Under the pieces are notes generated by a model that worked only from the letters and a program-made list of their open reading frames with translations, was not told the DNA's origin and ran no database searches. A stretch of 64,000 bases of DNA from positions 620,001-684,000 of the forward strand of contig NZ_ARWE01000001.1 of assembly GCF_000384395.1 (NCBI RefSeq), given 5' to 3'. Positions 41,619-51,023 of this stretch are shown here, in pieces (within the stretch, counting starts at the first letter, position 1; each line of letters starts with the position of its first letter). Origin of the DNA: Geopsychrobacter electrodiphilus DSM 16401 (GTDB taxonomy: Bacteria > Desulfobacterota > Desulfuromonadia > Desulfuromonadales > Geopsychrobacteraceae). The position numbers and the translations under genes are program-made.

Positions 41619-44600
41619 ATGTTTCGTATATCCAATAAGGTGAGAAACATGTCCTGCCTCAGAATGCTTTGCCGCATTATCTTTCTACTTTTCATGCCGC
41701 TCGTTGCGATCTCGCCTGCCTCCGTTTTTGCGGCAGAGAATTTGGTCTCAACGGTGCAACTCACTGATGCAGAGCATCAATGGTTAAAGTCGCATCCTAC
41801 TATCATCCTCGCTCCTGATCCTGAATTCAAGCCAATCGAATACATTGACAAGAGTGGTGAATATCAGGGCGCCGCTGCCGATATTATAAGGCTTCTTGAA
41901 AAAAAACTTGGGATTAAAATTACCATTGCCCACTTGAAAAATTGGGATGAGGCAATGACCAAGTTTAAAAATAAAGAGGTCGACTTGCTGGGGGCGATGG
42001 TAAAAACGCCAAACCGCGAGAAATTTGCAACCTTTACTGACACAATTGTTTCTGTCCCCGGAGGGATCTTTACACGTAGCAAGACAAAATCAGATCTGAC
42101 TCTGAATGATCTGAAGGGAAAAAAGGTAGCTGTCGTTTCCAATTACACGGCCCATGACGTTTTAAAGGCGAAATATCCCGACATCATCCTTGATGTCGTA
42201 CCGGATGTATCCACTGGTCTGGCCAAGGTATCGCTGGGAATGGTTGATGCCTATGTGGAGAACATGGCCAATGCAACCTACTATTCTCAAGAAGCTGGAA
42301 TTACCAATCTTCACCTGGCCGGGAAGACAGAATTTGATTACCGTTGGGGGATAGGCATCCGCAAGGATTGGCCTGAGCTTCAGGGTATCCTCAACAAGGG
42401 ACTTGCTTCCATCAGCAAAGAGGAACGGCAGCAAGCCATCAAACGCTGGATATACATCGAAGGGCAGCAATGGCGGCCATCAAAAAACTTTATCTACGGT
42501 GCAGTCGTTTCAACGTTTGGGATTCTTCTGCTGTTAGCAGGGTTTTGGAATTATGCACTACGTAAGAAGGTCCGCAACCGCACCGTCTTACTGCAACGAG
42601 AGCTTGATGAGCGACAGAGAGCAGAATCAGCCCTCCAGAACCTGACGAGTCAATTGGAAGAACGGGTTAGGGAAAAGACTTCTGAGCTCAGAGCCAGTGA
42701 AGAAAATTATCGCTATATTTCTGGTCTCACGTCGGACTTCGTTCATAAATGTGCCCGAACCGGTAGTGACCCTTTTCGCATTCAGTGGGTGGGTGGTGGA
42801 ATAAAAGCCATCTCCGGATACAGTGCCGAGGAGGTTTATGAGAAAGGATGCTGGCTCCCTTTCGTACATTCTGACGACAGGAAGACAGTCATGTCTTATC
42901 TTCTTAGTCTGACACCAGGGGATAGAAAGACAATTGAATTTAGACTGATCTCAAAACAAGGAGAAACCCGTTGGATCGCAGAAACGTGCGACTGCACCAG
43001 AGGTGAAAAAGAGGGAGAGTTGCTTCTCTTTGGCGCCTCCAGGGACATTACTGACCGAAAACGCTATGAAGAAGAATTGCAGATGACCCGCACTAGTGTT
43101 GAGGCTGCTTCAGATGCGATCTTCTGGATCAAACCGGATGGCAGCATAGCAGATGTCAACCCAGCGGCCTGTCGCTCCCTCGGTTATACGAGGGAGGAAT
43201 TGATTCAGATGAGCGTAGCGGATATCGATGCAAACACTGACGCAGATGTTTTGCTACAACAGTTTCCTGAACTTCGCAAGCTTGGCTCCATGAAATTTGA
43301 ATCTGAACACTGCAGGAAAGATGGCAGTGTGTTCCCGGTTGAGATTGCAACCAATTATGTGCAGCTAGAAGGAGAAGAGTGTAACTGCGCTTTTGTAAGG
43401 GATATTTCTGAGCGTAAACAAGCAGAAAACAAATATCGTATGCTTTTTGAGTTATCTCCTATAGGTATGGCTATGGTTGATAATGAGACCGGTGAGTTTC
43501 TGGAGGTGAACAACGCAGTATTACGACCATCAGGTTACACAAGAGAAGAGTTTTTAAAGTTAAGCTTCTGGGAAATAACCCCACAGGAATATGAAGCACA
43601 AGAGCTGCAGCAACTGCGTGAGCTCGCTGAAACCGGGCGATTTGGGCCGAATAAAAAGGAGTATATTCGTAAAGACGGGACCAAATATCCTATTACTATC
43701 AGTGGAGTGCTTTTTACCGATACAAACGGGAGGCAAGTTGTGTGGGGCATCATAGAGGATATTACCGAAAGCGTGAAAGCTGAAGAAGAGCGCCTTTCTC
43801 TTGAGAAACAGCTTCTGTATGCCCAGAAACTGGAAAGTCTCGGTGTCCTGGCTGGCGGTATCGCCCATGACTTCAACAACATCCTCATGGCTATTATAGG
43901 TAACGCGGATTTGGCTCTGAAGCGGATTAACAAGGAGTCCCCCGCCGTCGAGAACCTGCACCGCATCGAACAGGCATCTGAACGGGCAGCCGACCTGGCC
44001 AAGCAGATGCTGGCCTACTCCGGTAAAGGAAAATTTGTTATTGAGAATATCGACTTAAATATTCTGCTGGAAGAAATGCTGCACATGCTGGAAGTCTCCA
44101 TCTCCAAAAAAGTGGTGCTGCGCCTAAATCCATACACGCCACTCCCCTCGGTCGAAGCAGATTCCACCCAGATGCGGCAGATTGTCATGAATCTTGTAAT
44201 AAACGCCTCTGAAGCTATCGGTGACAAAAGTGGCGTCATCGCCATCACCACTGGCTGCATGGATTGTGACCGGAGTTATCTGAAGGACGTTTGGCTCGAC
44301 GAAAATATCAGCGAAGGACTCTACGTCTACCTGGAGATTGCCGACACCGGTTGCGGTATGAATAAGGAAACCTTGGCAAAGCTGTTTGATCCGTTCTTTA
44401 CCACCAAATTCACCGGACGCGGATTGGGGATGGCAGCGGTACTCGGCATTGTTCGCGGGCACAAAGGTGCTATCAAGGTTTACAGCGAACCAAATCGGGG
44501 GACCACCTTCAAGATCCTGCTCCCTGCTTGCGACAGACCTGTTGAGATCTTTAACGGCGCCAGTCACTATGACGACTGGAAAGGTGAAGGCACGGTACTG

Positions 44601-44939
44601 CTGGTCGATGACGAAGAAACCGTGCGCGGCATCGGAGCAGAAATGCTCAAGGAGCTCGGTTTCACGGTCATCACCGCTGATGACGGTCGTGAAGGGGTAG
44701 AACAATTCAAACAAAACCCCGACATCGATTTCGTTATCCTGGACCTGACCATGCCACACATGGACGGGGAACAATGCTTCCGTGAACTGCGGCAGATCAA
44801 ACCAGATATCAAGGTCATTATGTCAAGCGGCTACAATGAACAGGAAGTCACTCAGAAGTTTGTCGGCAAAGGCTTGGCAGGTTTTATTCAAAAACCGTAC
44901 AAATTGTCAATACTGAGAGAGTCTATACAAAAAATTTAA
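41619..44939 (+). CDS. BvgS-like hybrid sensor histidine kinase
   Basis: A 1106-residue membrane sensor. A signal sequence is followed by a periplasmic solute-binding type 3 domain (about 45-285: PTIILAPDPEFKPIEYIDKSG, MVKTPNREKFATFTDTI, VDAYVENMANATYY), a transmembrane helix (about 293-313), a coiled coil, three PAS domains (about 350-720), HisKA with GGIAHDFNNILM, HATPase (NLVINASEAIGD, DTGCGMN, GRGLGMAAVLGI), and a C-terminal receiver domain with LLVDDEE and phospho-Asp in VILDLTMPHMDG. ATG 41649 (MSCLRMLCRI) is an alternative start. No output regulator lies nearby; the ligand may be an amino acid. Confidence 0.9.
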   Translation: MFRISNKVRNMSCLRMLCRIIFLLFMPLVAISPASVFAAENLVSTVQLTDAEHQWLKSHPTIILAPDPEFKPIEYIDKSGEYQGAAADIIRLLEKKLGIKITIAHLKNWDEAMTKFKNKEVDLLGAMVKTPNREKFATFTDTIVSVPGGIFTRSKTKSDLTLNDLKGKKVAVVSNYTAHDVLKAKYPDIILDVVPDVSTGLAKVSLGMVDAYVENMANATYYSQEAGITNLHLAGKTEFDYRWGIGIRKDWPELQGILNKGLASISKEERQQAIKRWIYIEGQQWRPSKNFIYGAVVSTFGILLLLAGFWNYALRKKVRNRTVLLQRELDERQRAESALQNLTSQLEERVREKTSELRASEENYRYISGLTSDFVHKCARTGSDPFRIQWVGGGIKAISGYSAEEVYEKGCWLPFVHSDDRKTVMSYLLSLTPGDRKTIEFRLISKQGETRWIAETCDCTRGEKEGELLLFGASRDITDRKRYEEELQMTRTSVEAASDAIFWIKPDGSIADVNPAACRSLGYTREELIQMSVADIDANTDADVLLQQFPELRKLGSMKFESEHCRKDGSVFPVEIATNYVQLEGEECNCAFVRDISERKQAENKYRMLFELSPIGMAMVDNETGEFLEVNNAVLRPSGYTREEFLKLSFWEITPQEYEAQELQQLRELAETGRFGPNKKEYIRKDGTKYPITISGVLFTDTNGRQVVWGIIEDITESVKAEEERLSLEKQLLYAQKLESLGVLAGGIAHDFNNILMAIIGNADLALKRINKESPAVENLHRIEQASERAADLAKQMLAYSGKGKFVIENIDLNILLEEMLHMLEVSISKKVVLRLNPYTPLPSVEADSTQMRQIVMNLVINASEAIGDKSGVIAITTGCMDCDRSYLKDVWLDENISEGLYVYLEIADTGCGMNKETLAKLFDPFFTTKFTGRGLGMAAVLGIVRGHKGAIKVYSEPNRGTTFKILLPACDRPVEIFNGASHYDDWKGEGTVLLVDDEETVRGIGAEMLKELGFTVITADDGREGVEQFKQNPDIDFVILDLTMPHMDGEQCFRELRQIKPDIKVIMSSGYNEQEVTQKFVGKGLAGFIQKPYKLSILRESIQKI

Positions 44940-45679
44940 CATGCCGAAAAGAGATTTCACATTTTAGTTTAGAGGTCCATCTGCATCCTCAGAAAAGATT
45001 TAAAAATGCACTGTTGATCCCTCGATGACCTCCACCTGGAGCCCGAAGCCGACCCACCCTGTGGCGAGAAGTCTATGCCTTCATGTCGAACTTTGTCTGG
45101 TGTCAGAATCGTCTGATAAGTTTCTTCAGCCGATTCTGACGGCAAAATATTGATATATTGTGAAAATCTTACAGTCCCTGGTCAATAGGGACGGCCAACC
45201 CCTTTTTTGAGGTTGGCCGTTTCGGTGTCTGATTGATGGTGATTTTGAGTCAATGATTAAGTGCTTAAACGACGCTCAAACTTCCGATTCCGGACTCCAA
45301 ACTATCGGTTTCTGATCTGCAGGTTCGTCAACTGCCGCACATCACACCTCTTCATCATTCTCCGGTTCATCCCGCCCGTAAGTATGCGGATCAGCCCTGT
45401 GACTGCGCTGGGGGCTCCGTCTTATTTGACAGAACTTCCACGTGGTGCGGAGCACGGAACGGTCATGTCTGTCCCGAGATCATTCCTGATTGTTCAAAAG
45501 CCATCCCAAAATACGGTTAGTTCGTTTCCGTGGCATGTCGCCAAACACCTTCAACTTGCATCTAGAAGAATGTGAGTTTAGGTTCAATCAGAGAGGTCGG
45601 GAGCTGAGCTGTTTGATCCTTAGTATGTTGCCAAATCAACCTTTAAACCAGTCATGACCCTTTTTACAGGAGTTAAACT
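44940..45679. other. 740-bp intergenic stretch with repeat copy E
   Basis: The longest gene-free stretch in the window. It contains hairpin-repeat copy E and a 104-codon frame at 45261-45575 that is Arg/Ser-rich and lacks any domain or ribosome-binding site, so I do not call it. ACAGGAG precedes the dehydrogenase start. Confidence 0.5.
45175..45245 (+). repeat. Hairpin-centred dispersed repeat, copy E (diverged)
   Basis: GTCAATAGGG, a perfect 10-bp stem ACGGCCAACC/GGTTGGCCGT (45191-45220) with loop CCTTTTTTGA, and the right flank TTCGGTGTCTGATTGATGGT then GA. Only the right flank and the hairpin position agree with copies A to D; stem and loop sequence are entirely different. Confidence 0.55.
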
Positions 45680-47272
45680 ATGACAATTGCAGGAAAACAA
45701 TTAATTAATGGAGAATGGGTAGATGGTCGGGGCGGAACCTATCAGGCAATTGATCCTTCGACAGGCGCTAAGCTTGACCCTGTCCTGACGATGGCTTCGG
45801 CTGAACAGGTCACATGCGCGGTTGTTGCCGCTCAAGAGGCCAGCAGTGCGTTTCGTCATGCTTCTCTCGACAAACGGGCCAGCTTTTTGCGGGCCTGCGC
45901 CGACGAAATCATGGCCCTTGGTGATACTCTGGTACTAAGAGCCATGGCTGAAAGTGGTCTTCCCAGGGTGCGCATTGAAGGCGAAAGAGGCCGCACCTGT
46001 GGTCAACTCAACTTGTTTGCCGACACAGTTCTGGAAGGGACCTTTCTGGATGTCAGAATCGATACGGCACTACCGGACCGTCAGCCTTTCCCTCGACCAG
46101 ATCTGCGTTATATGAACCAGGCCATCGGCCCGGTGGTGGTCTTCGGCGCCAGCAATTTTCCCCTCGCTTTTTCCGCCGCAGGCGGGGATACCGCGTCTGC
46201 TTTTGCTGCAGGATGCCCGGTTCTGGTAAAGGGGCATTCTTCTCATCCTGGAACCTGCGAGCTAGTTGCTCAAGCTATTGACAAAGCTGTTAAGTCATCT
46301 GGGTTGCCAGCAGGGGTCTTCTCCTTGTTGATGGGTTCTGGTCGTGAAGTCGGAGCCGCCCTGGTCGTTGCTCCAGAAGTCAAAGCTGTTGGCTTTACCG
46401 GTTCTTTTGGTGGTGGTATGGCATTAGTAGAATTGGCCGCCAAGCGCAAAGAACCGATTCCTGTTTTTGCTGAAATGGGTAGCATTAATCCTGTCGTTCT
46501 GTTGCCTGAAACTCTTGCAGCAAATGCAGAAAAAATCGCCGAAGGATTTGTCGGGTCCCTGAATATGGGCGTCGGGCAATTCTGTACCAACCCCGGGTTG
46601 GTGTTGGCGATAGAAGGTGAGGCCATGAACCGTTTTATTAACCGCGCTGCGGACTGTTTAGCTCAGCTGCCCGCCGGGGTTATGCTGAACGAAGGCATTC
46701 AACAGGCCTACGATAAAAATGTTGTCGCTATCGCCAGTCAGTACGGTGTTGAAAAAAAAGCGATTGGTAAGGATCGGGGGGATAACCCTGGCTTCTGTGG
46801 GCAACCGACTTTGCTTACAGTCTCCGCGGCAGATTTTATTGCTAATCCCGAGTTGACAGAAGAAATGTTTGGTCCTGCCGCTCTGGTTGTCAAATGCCGG
46901 GACCTAGGAGAGATGGAGTCTGCCGTTAAAGGTCTACGGGGGCAGTTGACAGCTACGATTCATGCTGCCGAGGGCGAAATGTCCGGTTACAGTGAATTGA
47001 TTGATCTGCTGACACAGAGGGTCGGGCGTATTCTTGTCAACGGTTTTCCAACCGGAGTTGAGGTTTGCCACTCGATGGTCCACAGCGGACCATTCCCGGC
47101 ATGCACCGATGCTCGGTTTACCTCTGTTGGCACCGCTGCAATGAATCGCTTCCTCCGCCCTGTTTGTTTGCAGAACTATCCAAAGGAACTACTTCCTGAA
47201 CCGCTACAGGACAATAATCCCCTGACTATTTGGCGCTTGGTAAACGGCAAGTTAAGTAAAGAAATGTTGTGA
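45680..47272 (+). CDS. 2,5-dioxovalerate (alpha-ketoglutarate semialdehyde) dehydrogenase
   Basis: An aldehyde dehydrogenase of 530 residues that oxidises 2-oxoglutarate semialdehyde to 2-oxoglutarate with NAD(P)+. It carries the KGSADH-specific pattern: GPVVVFGASNFPLAFSAAGG, VLVKGHSSHPGTCELVAQA, FTGSFGGGMALVELAAKR, EMGSINPVVLLP, the catalytic Cys302 in GVGQFCTNPG, and PTGVEVCHSMVHSGPFPA near the C-terminus. Such enzymes end the hydroxyproline, glucarate and pentose oxidation routes. A proline-racemase-family gene lies 11 kb away, but no other hydroxyproline enzymes are seen here. Confidence 0.9.
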   Translation: MTIAGKQLINGEWVDGRGGTYQAIDPSTGAKLDPVLTMASAEQVTCAVVAAQEASSAFRHASLDKRASFLRACADEIMALGDTLVLRAMAESGLPRVRIEGERGRTCGQLNLFADTVLEGTFLDVRIDTALPDRQPFPRPDLRYMNQAIGPVVVFGASNFPLAFSAAGGDTASAFAAGCPVLVKGHSSHPGTCELVAQAIDKAVKSSGLPAGVFSLLMGSGREVGAALVVAPEVKAVGFTGSFGGGMALVELAAKRKEPIPVFAEMGSINPVVLLPETLAANAEKIAEGFVGSLNMGVGQFCTNPGLVLAIEGEAMNRFINRAADCLAQLPAGVMLNEGIQQAYDKNVVAIASQYGVEKKAIGKDRGDNPGFCGQPTLLTVSAADFIANPELTEEMFGPAALVVKCRDLGEMESAVKGLRGQLTATIHAAEGEMSGYSELIDLLTQRVGRILVNGFPTGVEVCHSMVHSGPFPACTDARFTSVGTAAMNRFLRPVCLQNYPKELLPEPLQDNNPLTIWRLVNGKLSKEML

Positions 47273-47714
47273 TCTCATTACGTATAGATTGAGTGTGATT
47301 CGAGATTTAATCGTACTCCCGCAGCTCGCTGAGCCCTCAAGCAAAGGGTGCAGGTTGCTGATACCCTGCTGCTTGCGCCAGATTTGGTCTTGATGGTCCA
47401 TATGAACTGATTATCGGATGTTAGCAGGTGTTTATGCAGCAATGGGTCGATGGTGGTGGGGAGGATGACCGTAATCGCTGTTGTCGTTACCTGGGGCGTG
47501 ACTATTGCCATTGTCAAAATGGGTCCGGTTTGTTTTGTGGGGTAGGCAGCCAACTATATCGCCCATGTTTTAAATTGCGCACAATCTGACACGCTGGGCC
47601 TGACAGGGGCCAGCCGATTTCTGGTCCCTGTGAGGTGTGTTTAAGCTTGACACCCTCGTCGGCAAAAATGCAGCATGAACCCCTTACGCAACTTTAAAAA
47701 TGGAGCTCCGCGCT
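47273..47714. other. 442-bp intergenic stretch with inverted repeat
   Basis: No gene is supported. At 47600-47634 CTGACAGGGGCCAG and CTGGTCCCTGTGAG form an imperfect inverted repeat (12 of 14) around a 7-base centre; it might be an operator for the following regulator or a terminator. Confidence 0.45.
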
Positions 47715-48491
47715 ATGGCTGACAGGTCGCTCGATTATTTTTCCACCACCCTGGAGAAGGGGATGCGGATCCTTAACCTGTTTGATGAAGAGCATTCTCA
47801 CTGGAGCCAGAAGCATATCGCCGAAGCGCTGGAGCTCAATACCACCTCGACCTATCGCTTCATCAACACCTTTGTCGAAATGGGCTATCTGGTCAAGGAC
47901 GAGAAATCCAGGCAGGTCAGGCTCGGGCCGATGTCGATTGCCCTTGGGCACCGGCTGCTGCGTGCCTATGATCTGCGGCGCATCATTACCCCGCTGATTG
48001 AGGAGACCAGTCGGAAGTATAATCTGAGCATCGACGTTGCGATTTTTGTGCAGAATGCCATGGTGATGGTGTGCCGCTGCGAGTTGCCGAATACCCTGAC
48101 CTTTCACCAGCCGGTCAGCGCTCAGGAGCTTTACTGCACCGCGATTGGTAAGGTGTTTCTGGCCCATCTGCCGGCGCCGGACTTCGAGCAGGCCCTCGAG
48201 CGGCAATCCTTTCTGGTCCGCACCCAGAATACCATCAGCGACCGCTCGCAGCTCCTTGCTCATCTGGCCGAGGTGCGGGTCAACGGCTACGCGGTGAATA
48301 ATGAAGAATACATTCGCGGGTTGCTCTCGATCGGGGCGCCGATCTTCAATCCGGCAACGGGTCGGGTTGTGGGCGGGATCTCCTTTGACTCCACCACGGT
48401 GGAGACTTCGCTGCCGTGCCTGGTCGACAGTTATATCCATATTCTGACAACACTGGCCGCACGTGTCACTGCGATGATGCCAGCTTCCTGA
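47715..48491 (+). CDS. IclR-family transcriptional regulator
   Basis: A regulator of 258 residues: an N-terminal winged helix-turn-helix (LEKGMRILNLFDEEHSHWSQKHIAEALELNTTSTYRFINTFVEMGYLV) and a C-terminal IclR effector-binding domain (SIDVAIFVQNAMVMVCRC, YCTAIGKVFLAHLP, GYAVNNEEYIRGLLSIGAPIFN). ATG 47715 is preferred over ATG 47700 because GGAG lies between them. A terminator follows, then a clear dyad ahead of the aminotransferase operon on the same strand, the probable target. The inducer is unknown. Confidence 0.9.
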   Translation: MADRSLDYFSTTLEKGMRILNLFDEEHSHWSQKHIAEALELNTTSTYRFINTFVEMGYLVKDEKSRQVRLGPMSIALGHRLLRAYDLRRIITPLIEETSRKYNLSIDVAIFVQNAMVMVCRCELPNTLTFHQPVSAQELYCTAIGKVFLAHLPAPDFEQALERQSFLVRTQNTISDRSQLLAHLAEVRVNGYAVNNEEYIRGLLSIGAPIFNPATGRVVGGISFDSTTVETSLPCLVDSYIHILTTLAARVTAMMPAS

Positions 48492-48555
48492 GACGGCCCC
48501 TCTTTTTTTTGCAATTCCCCACAGTTAAACAAACGTCTTTCTAAGTCTAACTATG

Positions 48556-48590
48556 AAAAAGCGCCTGAAAATCAGGCGCTTTTTATTTTT
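48556..48590 (+). terminator. Intrinsic terminator after the IclR gene
   Basis: AAAAAGCGCCTGA-AAA-TCAGGCGCTTTTT is a perfect 13-bp stem followed by ATTTTTT. It separates the regulator transcript from the downstream operon. Confidence 0.9.
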
Positions 48591-48649
48591 TATGGTCGGA
48601 TGTTTTTTATTCTTGACTGGAATAGAACACCGGTGTATCTGTAATTATC

Positions 48650-48676
48650 GTTTATCGTAACTTGATTACGATAAAC
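48650..48676. promoter_or_regulatory. Candidate IclR operator of the aminotransferase cluster
   Basis: GTTTATCGTAA-CTTGA-TTACGATAAAC is a perfect 11-bp-arm dyad 54 bases upstream of the aminotransferase start. A second palindrome, ACACCGGTGT, lies at 48630-48639. The neighbouring IclR-family gene makes it the natural ligand; binding is inferred. Confidence 0.7.
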
Positions 48677-48729
48677 GTAATCTAAATAGGTCAGGTTCCG
48701 TAGCGCTATGAGAAGAGAAAGAGAAACCG

Positions 48730-50073
48730 ATGCAACCAGCCTCCGATGGATATCTTTTCTACCAGAATCGTAAAACCCTGCCGATCATCGATCGTGCGGA
48801 GGGGATTTACATGTGGGACACCAAGGGCAAGCAATATCTGGACGGCTGCTCCGGGGCGGTCGTCGCTAACCTCGGCTATGGCAACAAGCGGATTGAGCAG
48901 GCGATCAACCGTCAGGCGCAGAAAACCTTCTTCGCCTATCGCACCCAATTCGAGAGCGAACCTGCGCTTCAGCTGGCGGCAAAGTTGGTCGAAGTCTCTG
49001 CGCCACACCTCAACAAGGTTTTTTACGTGTCAGGGGGGTCGGAGGCAATGGAGGCAGCGATCAAGCTTTGCCGACAGTATTTCTACGCTAAAGGTGAAGG
49101 CTCGCGCCATCTGTTCATCAGTCGAACTCCCTCATATCACGGCTCGACTCTGGGTGTGTTGGGACTCACGGCCTACTCGCCGCTGGAGAATCCCTTTCGG
49201 CCGATCACCAAGGCGCACCCCAAGATTCCGGCGCCTTACTGTTACCGCTGTCGTTACGGGCTCAGCCGTCCGAGTTGTGGCCTGGCCTGTGCCTGGGAGC
49301 TGGAACGCGTGATTCAGGAGCAGGGTCCGGAGAATGTCGCCGCCTTTGTCGCTGAACCGATCGGCGGAGCCAGCACTGGCGCCCTGGTGCCACCGGAAGA
49401 ATATTTCGGCATCATTCAGCAGATCTGCAAAAAATACGGGGTGATGTTGATCCTCGATGAAGTGATGACTGGTTTCGGCCGCACCGGGAAATTATTTGCC
49501 TATGAACATTGGGGGGTCGAGGCCGATATCGTCGGACTCTCCAAGGGGATGGGCGCGGGCTATTATCCCCTCGGTGCGATCATGGCGCGCCACGAAATTA
49601 CCGATCTCGTTCTTGACAGCGGCGGCTTTCAGCATGGGCATACCTATGCCGGCAATCCGATGGGCTGCGCCATCGGCCTGGAGGCCTTGCAGATCATTGA
49701 GGACGAGCAACTGGTTGAACGCTCGGCGCAGATGGGGGCCAAGCTCAAGGCTGGCCTCGAACGTCTGGCTGCGGTCCATGCCATCATCGGCGAGGTTCGT
49801 GGACGCGGACTGCTGCTGGCACTCGAACTGGTGCAGGATCGCGAGACCCGCAGGCCGTTTCCGCCAGCCACAGAAGCACACAACCTGTTGACCGACGAAG
49901 CCTCGGAGGAGGGGCTGGTGATCTATCCGCGCCGCCCGATCAATGGTCTGAGGGGCGATCATGTCCTGATCGCGCCACCGCTGATCATTACGGCGGAAGA
50001 GGTCGATGAGCTTCTTCAACGGCTGGATCGGGCCCTTGGTCGCGCCACGCGCCGTCTGCTGACTTCAAATTGA
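48730..50073 (+). CDS. Class III PLP-dependent aminotransferase
   Basis: A 447-residue omega- or beta-amino acid transaminase. Motifs are YLDGCSGAVVANLGYGN, FYVSGGSEAMEAAIKLCRQY, EPIGGASTGALVPPEEYF, LILDEVMTGFGRTGKLFA and the PLP lysine in GLSKGMGAGYYPLG (Lys272). It has a four-cysteine insertion (CYRCRYGLSRPSCGLAC), which occurs in one clade of this family and could bind a metal. It differs from the GabT at 24657. It heads a cluster with a transporter, thiolase, CoA transferase and deacylase, so the product may be a 3-oxoacid. Confidence 0.87.
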   Translation: MQPASDGYLFYQNRKTLPIIDRAEGIYMWDTKGKQYLDGCSGAVVANLGYGNKRIEQAINRQAQKTFFAYRTQFESEPALQLAAKLVEVSAPHLNKVFYVSGGSEAMEAAIKLCRQYFYAKGEGSRHLFISRTPSYHGSTLGVLGLTAYSPLENPFRPITKAHPKIPAPYCYRCRYGLSRPSCGLACAWELERVIQEQGPENVAAFVAEPIGGASTGALVPPEEYFGIIQQICKKYGVMLILDEVMTGFGRTGKLFAYEHWGVEADIVGLSKGMGAGYYPLGAIMARHEITDLVLDSGGFQHGHTYAGNPMGCAIGLEALQIIEDEQLVERSAQMGAKLKAGLERLAAVHAIIGEVRGRGLLLALELVQDRETRRPFPPATEAHNLLTDEASEEGLVIYPRRPINGLRGDHVLIAPPLIITAEEVDELLQRLDRALGRATRRLLTSN

Positions 50074-50116
50074 ATCTGTCTTAAGGACAATGCTCAGCTA
50101 ACCGTTAAGTTTGCAG

Positions 50117-50131
50117 GTACCCGCCGGGTAC
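50117..50131. promoter_or_regulatory. Palindrome before the binding-protein gene
   Basis: GTACCC-GCC-GGGTAC is a perfect 6-bp-arm dyad 55 bases upstream of the substrate-binding protein start. It may be a second regulatory site or a small mRNA hairpin in the 112-base gap after the aminotransferase. Confidence 0.35.
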
Positions 50132-50185
50132 TAACTGGATGGTAACCAATTCATAAAGCCGTCCCACTTAAAAGGAGGATCCACC

Positions 50186-50953
50186 ATGCGTAATGTTCAG
50201 ATCATCATGGCCGTCATGTCTATCTTACTCATCTTTGCTTTGACGGCATCTGCGGACGACTTGAGCCAGGTCAAGAAGAATGGTTCGCTCAGTATGGCAA
50301 TGAGCGGTCAGTATCCCCCCTTCAACTTCGTCAATGACAAGAATCAGCTAACCGGTTTTGATGTCGAGATCTGCAGCGAGATTGCGAAACGGATCGGGGT
50401 CGCGGCCAAGCCTCTCAGCACCGCATGGGATGGGATCATTGCCGGCCTTCTGGCCAAAAAATACGAACTGATCTGCGGCAGCATGGGGATTACAGACGAA
50501 CGGTTGAAGGCGATCGATTTCTCTGACCCCTACTATCGCTCGGGCGCCCAGCTGTTCGTCAAGCAAGGGTCTGCGATCCAATCCGCTAAAGACATGGAAG
50601 GCAAGAAGATCGGCATCACCCTTGGTACGACCTATGAAAAGTGGGTTCGTGACAATATCAAAGGGGCCGATATCCGTTCCTACAAGGGGGTCCCTGACAT
50701 GATCCTCGAAACCAGTAACGGTCGAATCGACGGCTTTGTTACCGATAAGATCGTCGGCGCGCTGGCCAGCAAGGATAAGGGCGCCCCTATACAGTTGGCG
50801 GGCAAACTGCTTTATGAAGAGAAGATGGGCATTGCCCTGCGTCAGGGGAACCCCGAATTAAAAGCGGCTATCAACAAGGCGCTGGGCGACATGAAGGCGG
50901 ATGGCACCTATGCCGCGATCTCGACCAAGTGGCTGGGTATCGACGTACGCTGA
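50186..50953 (+). CDS. Polar amino acid ABC transporter substrate-binding protein
   Basis: A 255-residue periplasmic protein of the type 3 solute-binding family with a signal peptide ending near TASADD (about residue 23). The mature sequence has GSLSMAMSGQYPPFNFVNDKNQL, GFDVEICSEIAKRIG, SMGITDERLKAIDFSDPYY and GTTYEKWVR. AAAGGAGG precedes the ATG. It is followed by a terminator and separated from its permease and ATPase genes by the thiolase. The ligand is an amino acid or related compound. Confidence 0.9.
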   Translation: MRNVQIIMAVMSILLIFALTASADDLSQVKKNGSLSMAMSGQYPPFNFVNDKNQLTGFDVEICSEIAKRIGVAAKPLSTAWDGIIAGLLAKKYELICGSMGITDERLKAIDFSDPYYRSGAQLFVKQGSAIQSAKDMEGKKIGITLGTTYEKWVRDNIKGADIRSYKGVPDMILETSNGRIDGFVTDKIVGALASKDKGAPIQLAGKLLYEEKMGIALRQGNPELKAAINKALGDMKADGTYAAISTKWLGIDVR

Positions 50954-50967
50954 TAAGGTTGGCTTCA

Positions 50968-51001
50968 CCACTCCCGCCGCCAATTTGGCGGGAGTGGTTT
51001 T
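50968..51001 (+). terminator. Hairpin terminator after the binding-protein gene
   Basis: CCACTCCCGCC and GGCGGGAGTGG pair perfectly over 11 bases around an 8-base loop, followed by TTTTCAT. It probably raises the binding-protein mRNA level relative to the downstream genes. Confidence 0.75.
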
Positions 51002-51023
51002 CATAACAGAATAGAGAGAGTCT

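Noticed and set aside
45261-45575. 104-codon open frame before the KGSADH gene
   Set aside because: Arg/Ser-rich, no domain, no ribosome-binding site; lies in a repeat-bearing noncoding stretch.
47278-47553. 91-codon minus-strand open frame after KGSADH
   Set aside because: Thr-rich low-complexity translation without family features; no start signal.
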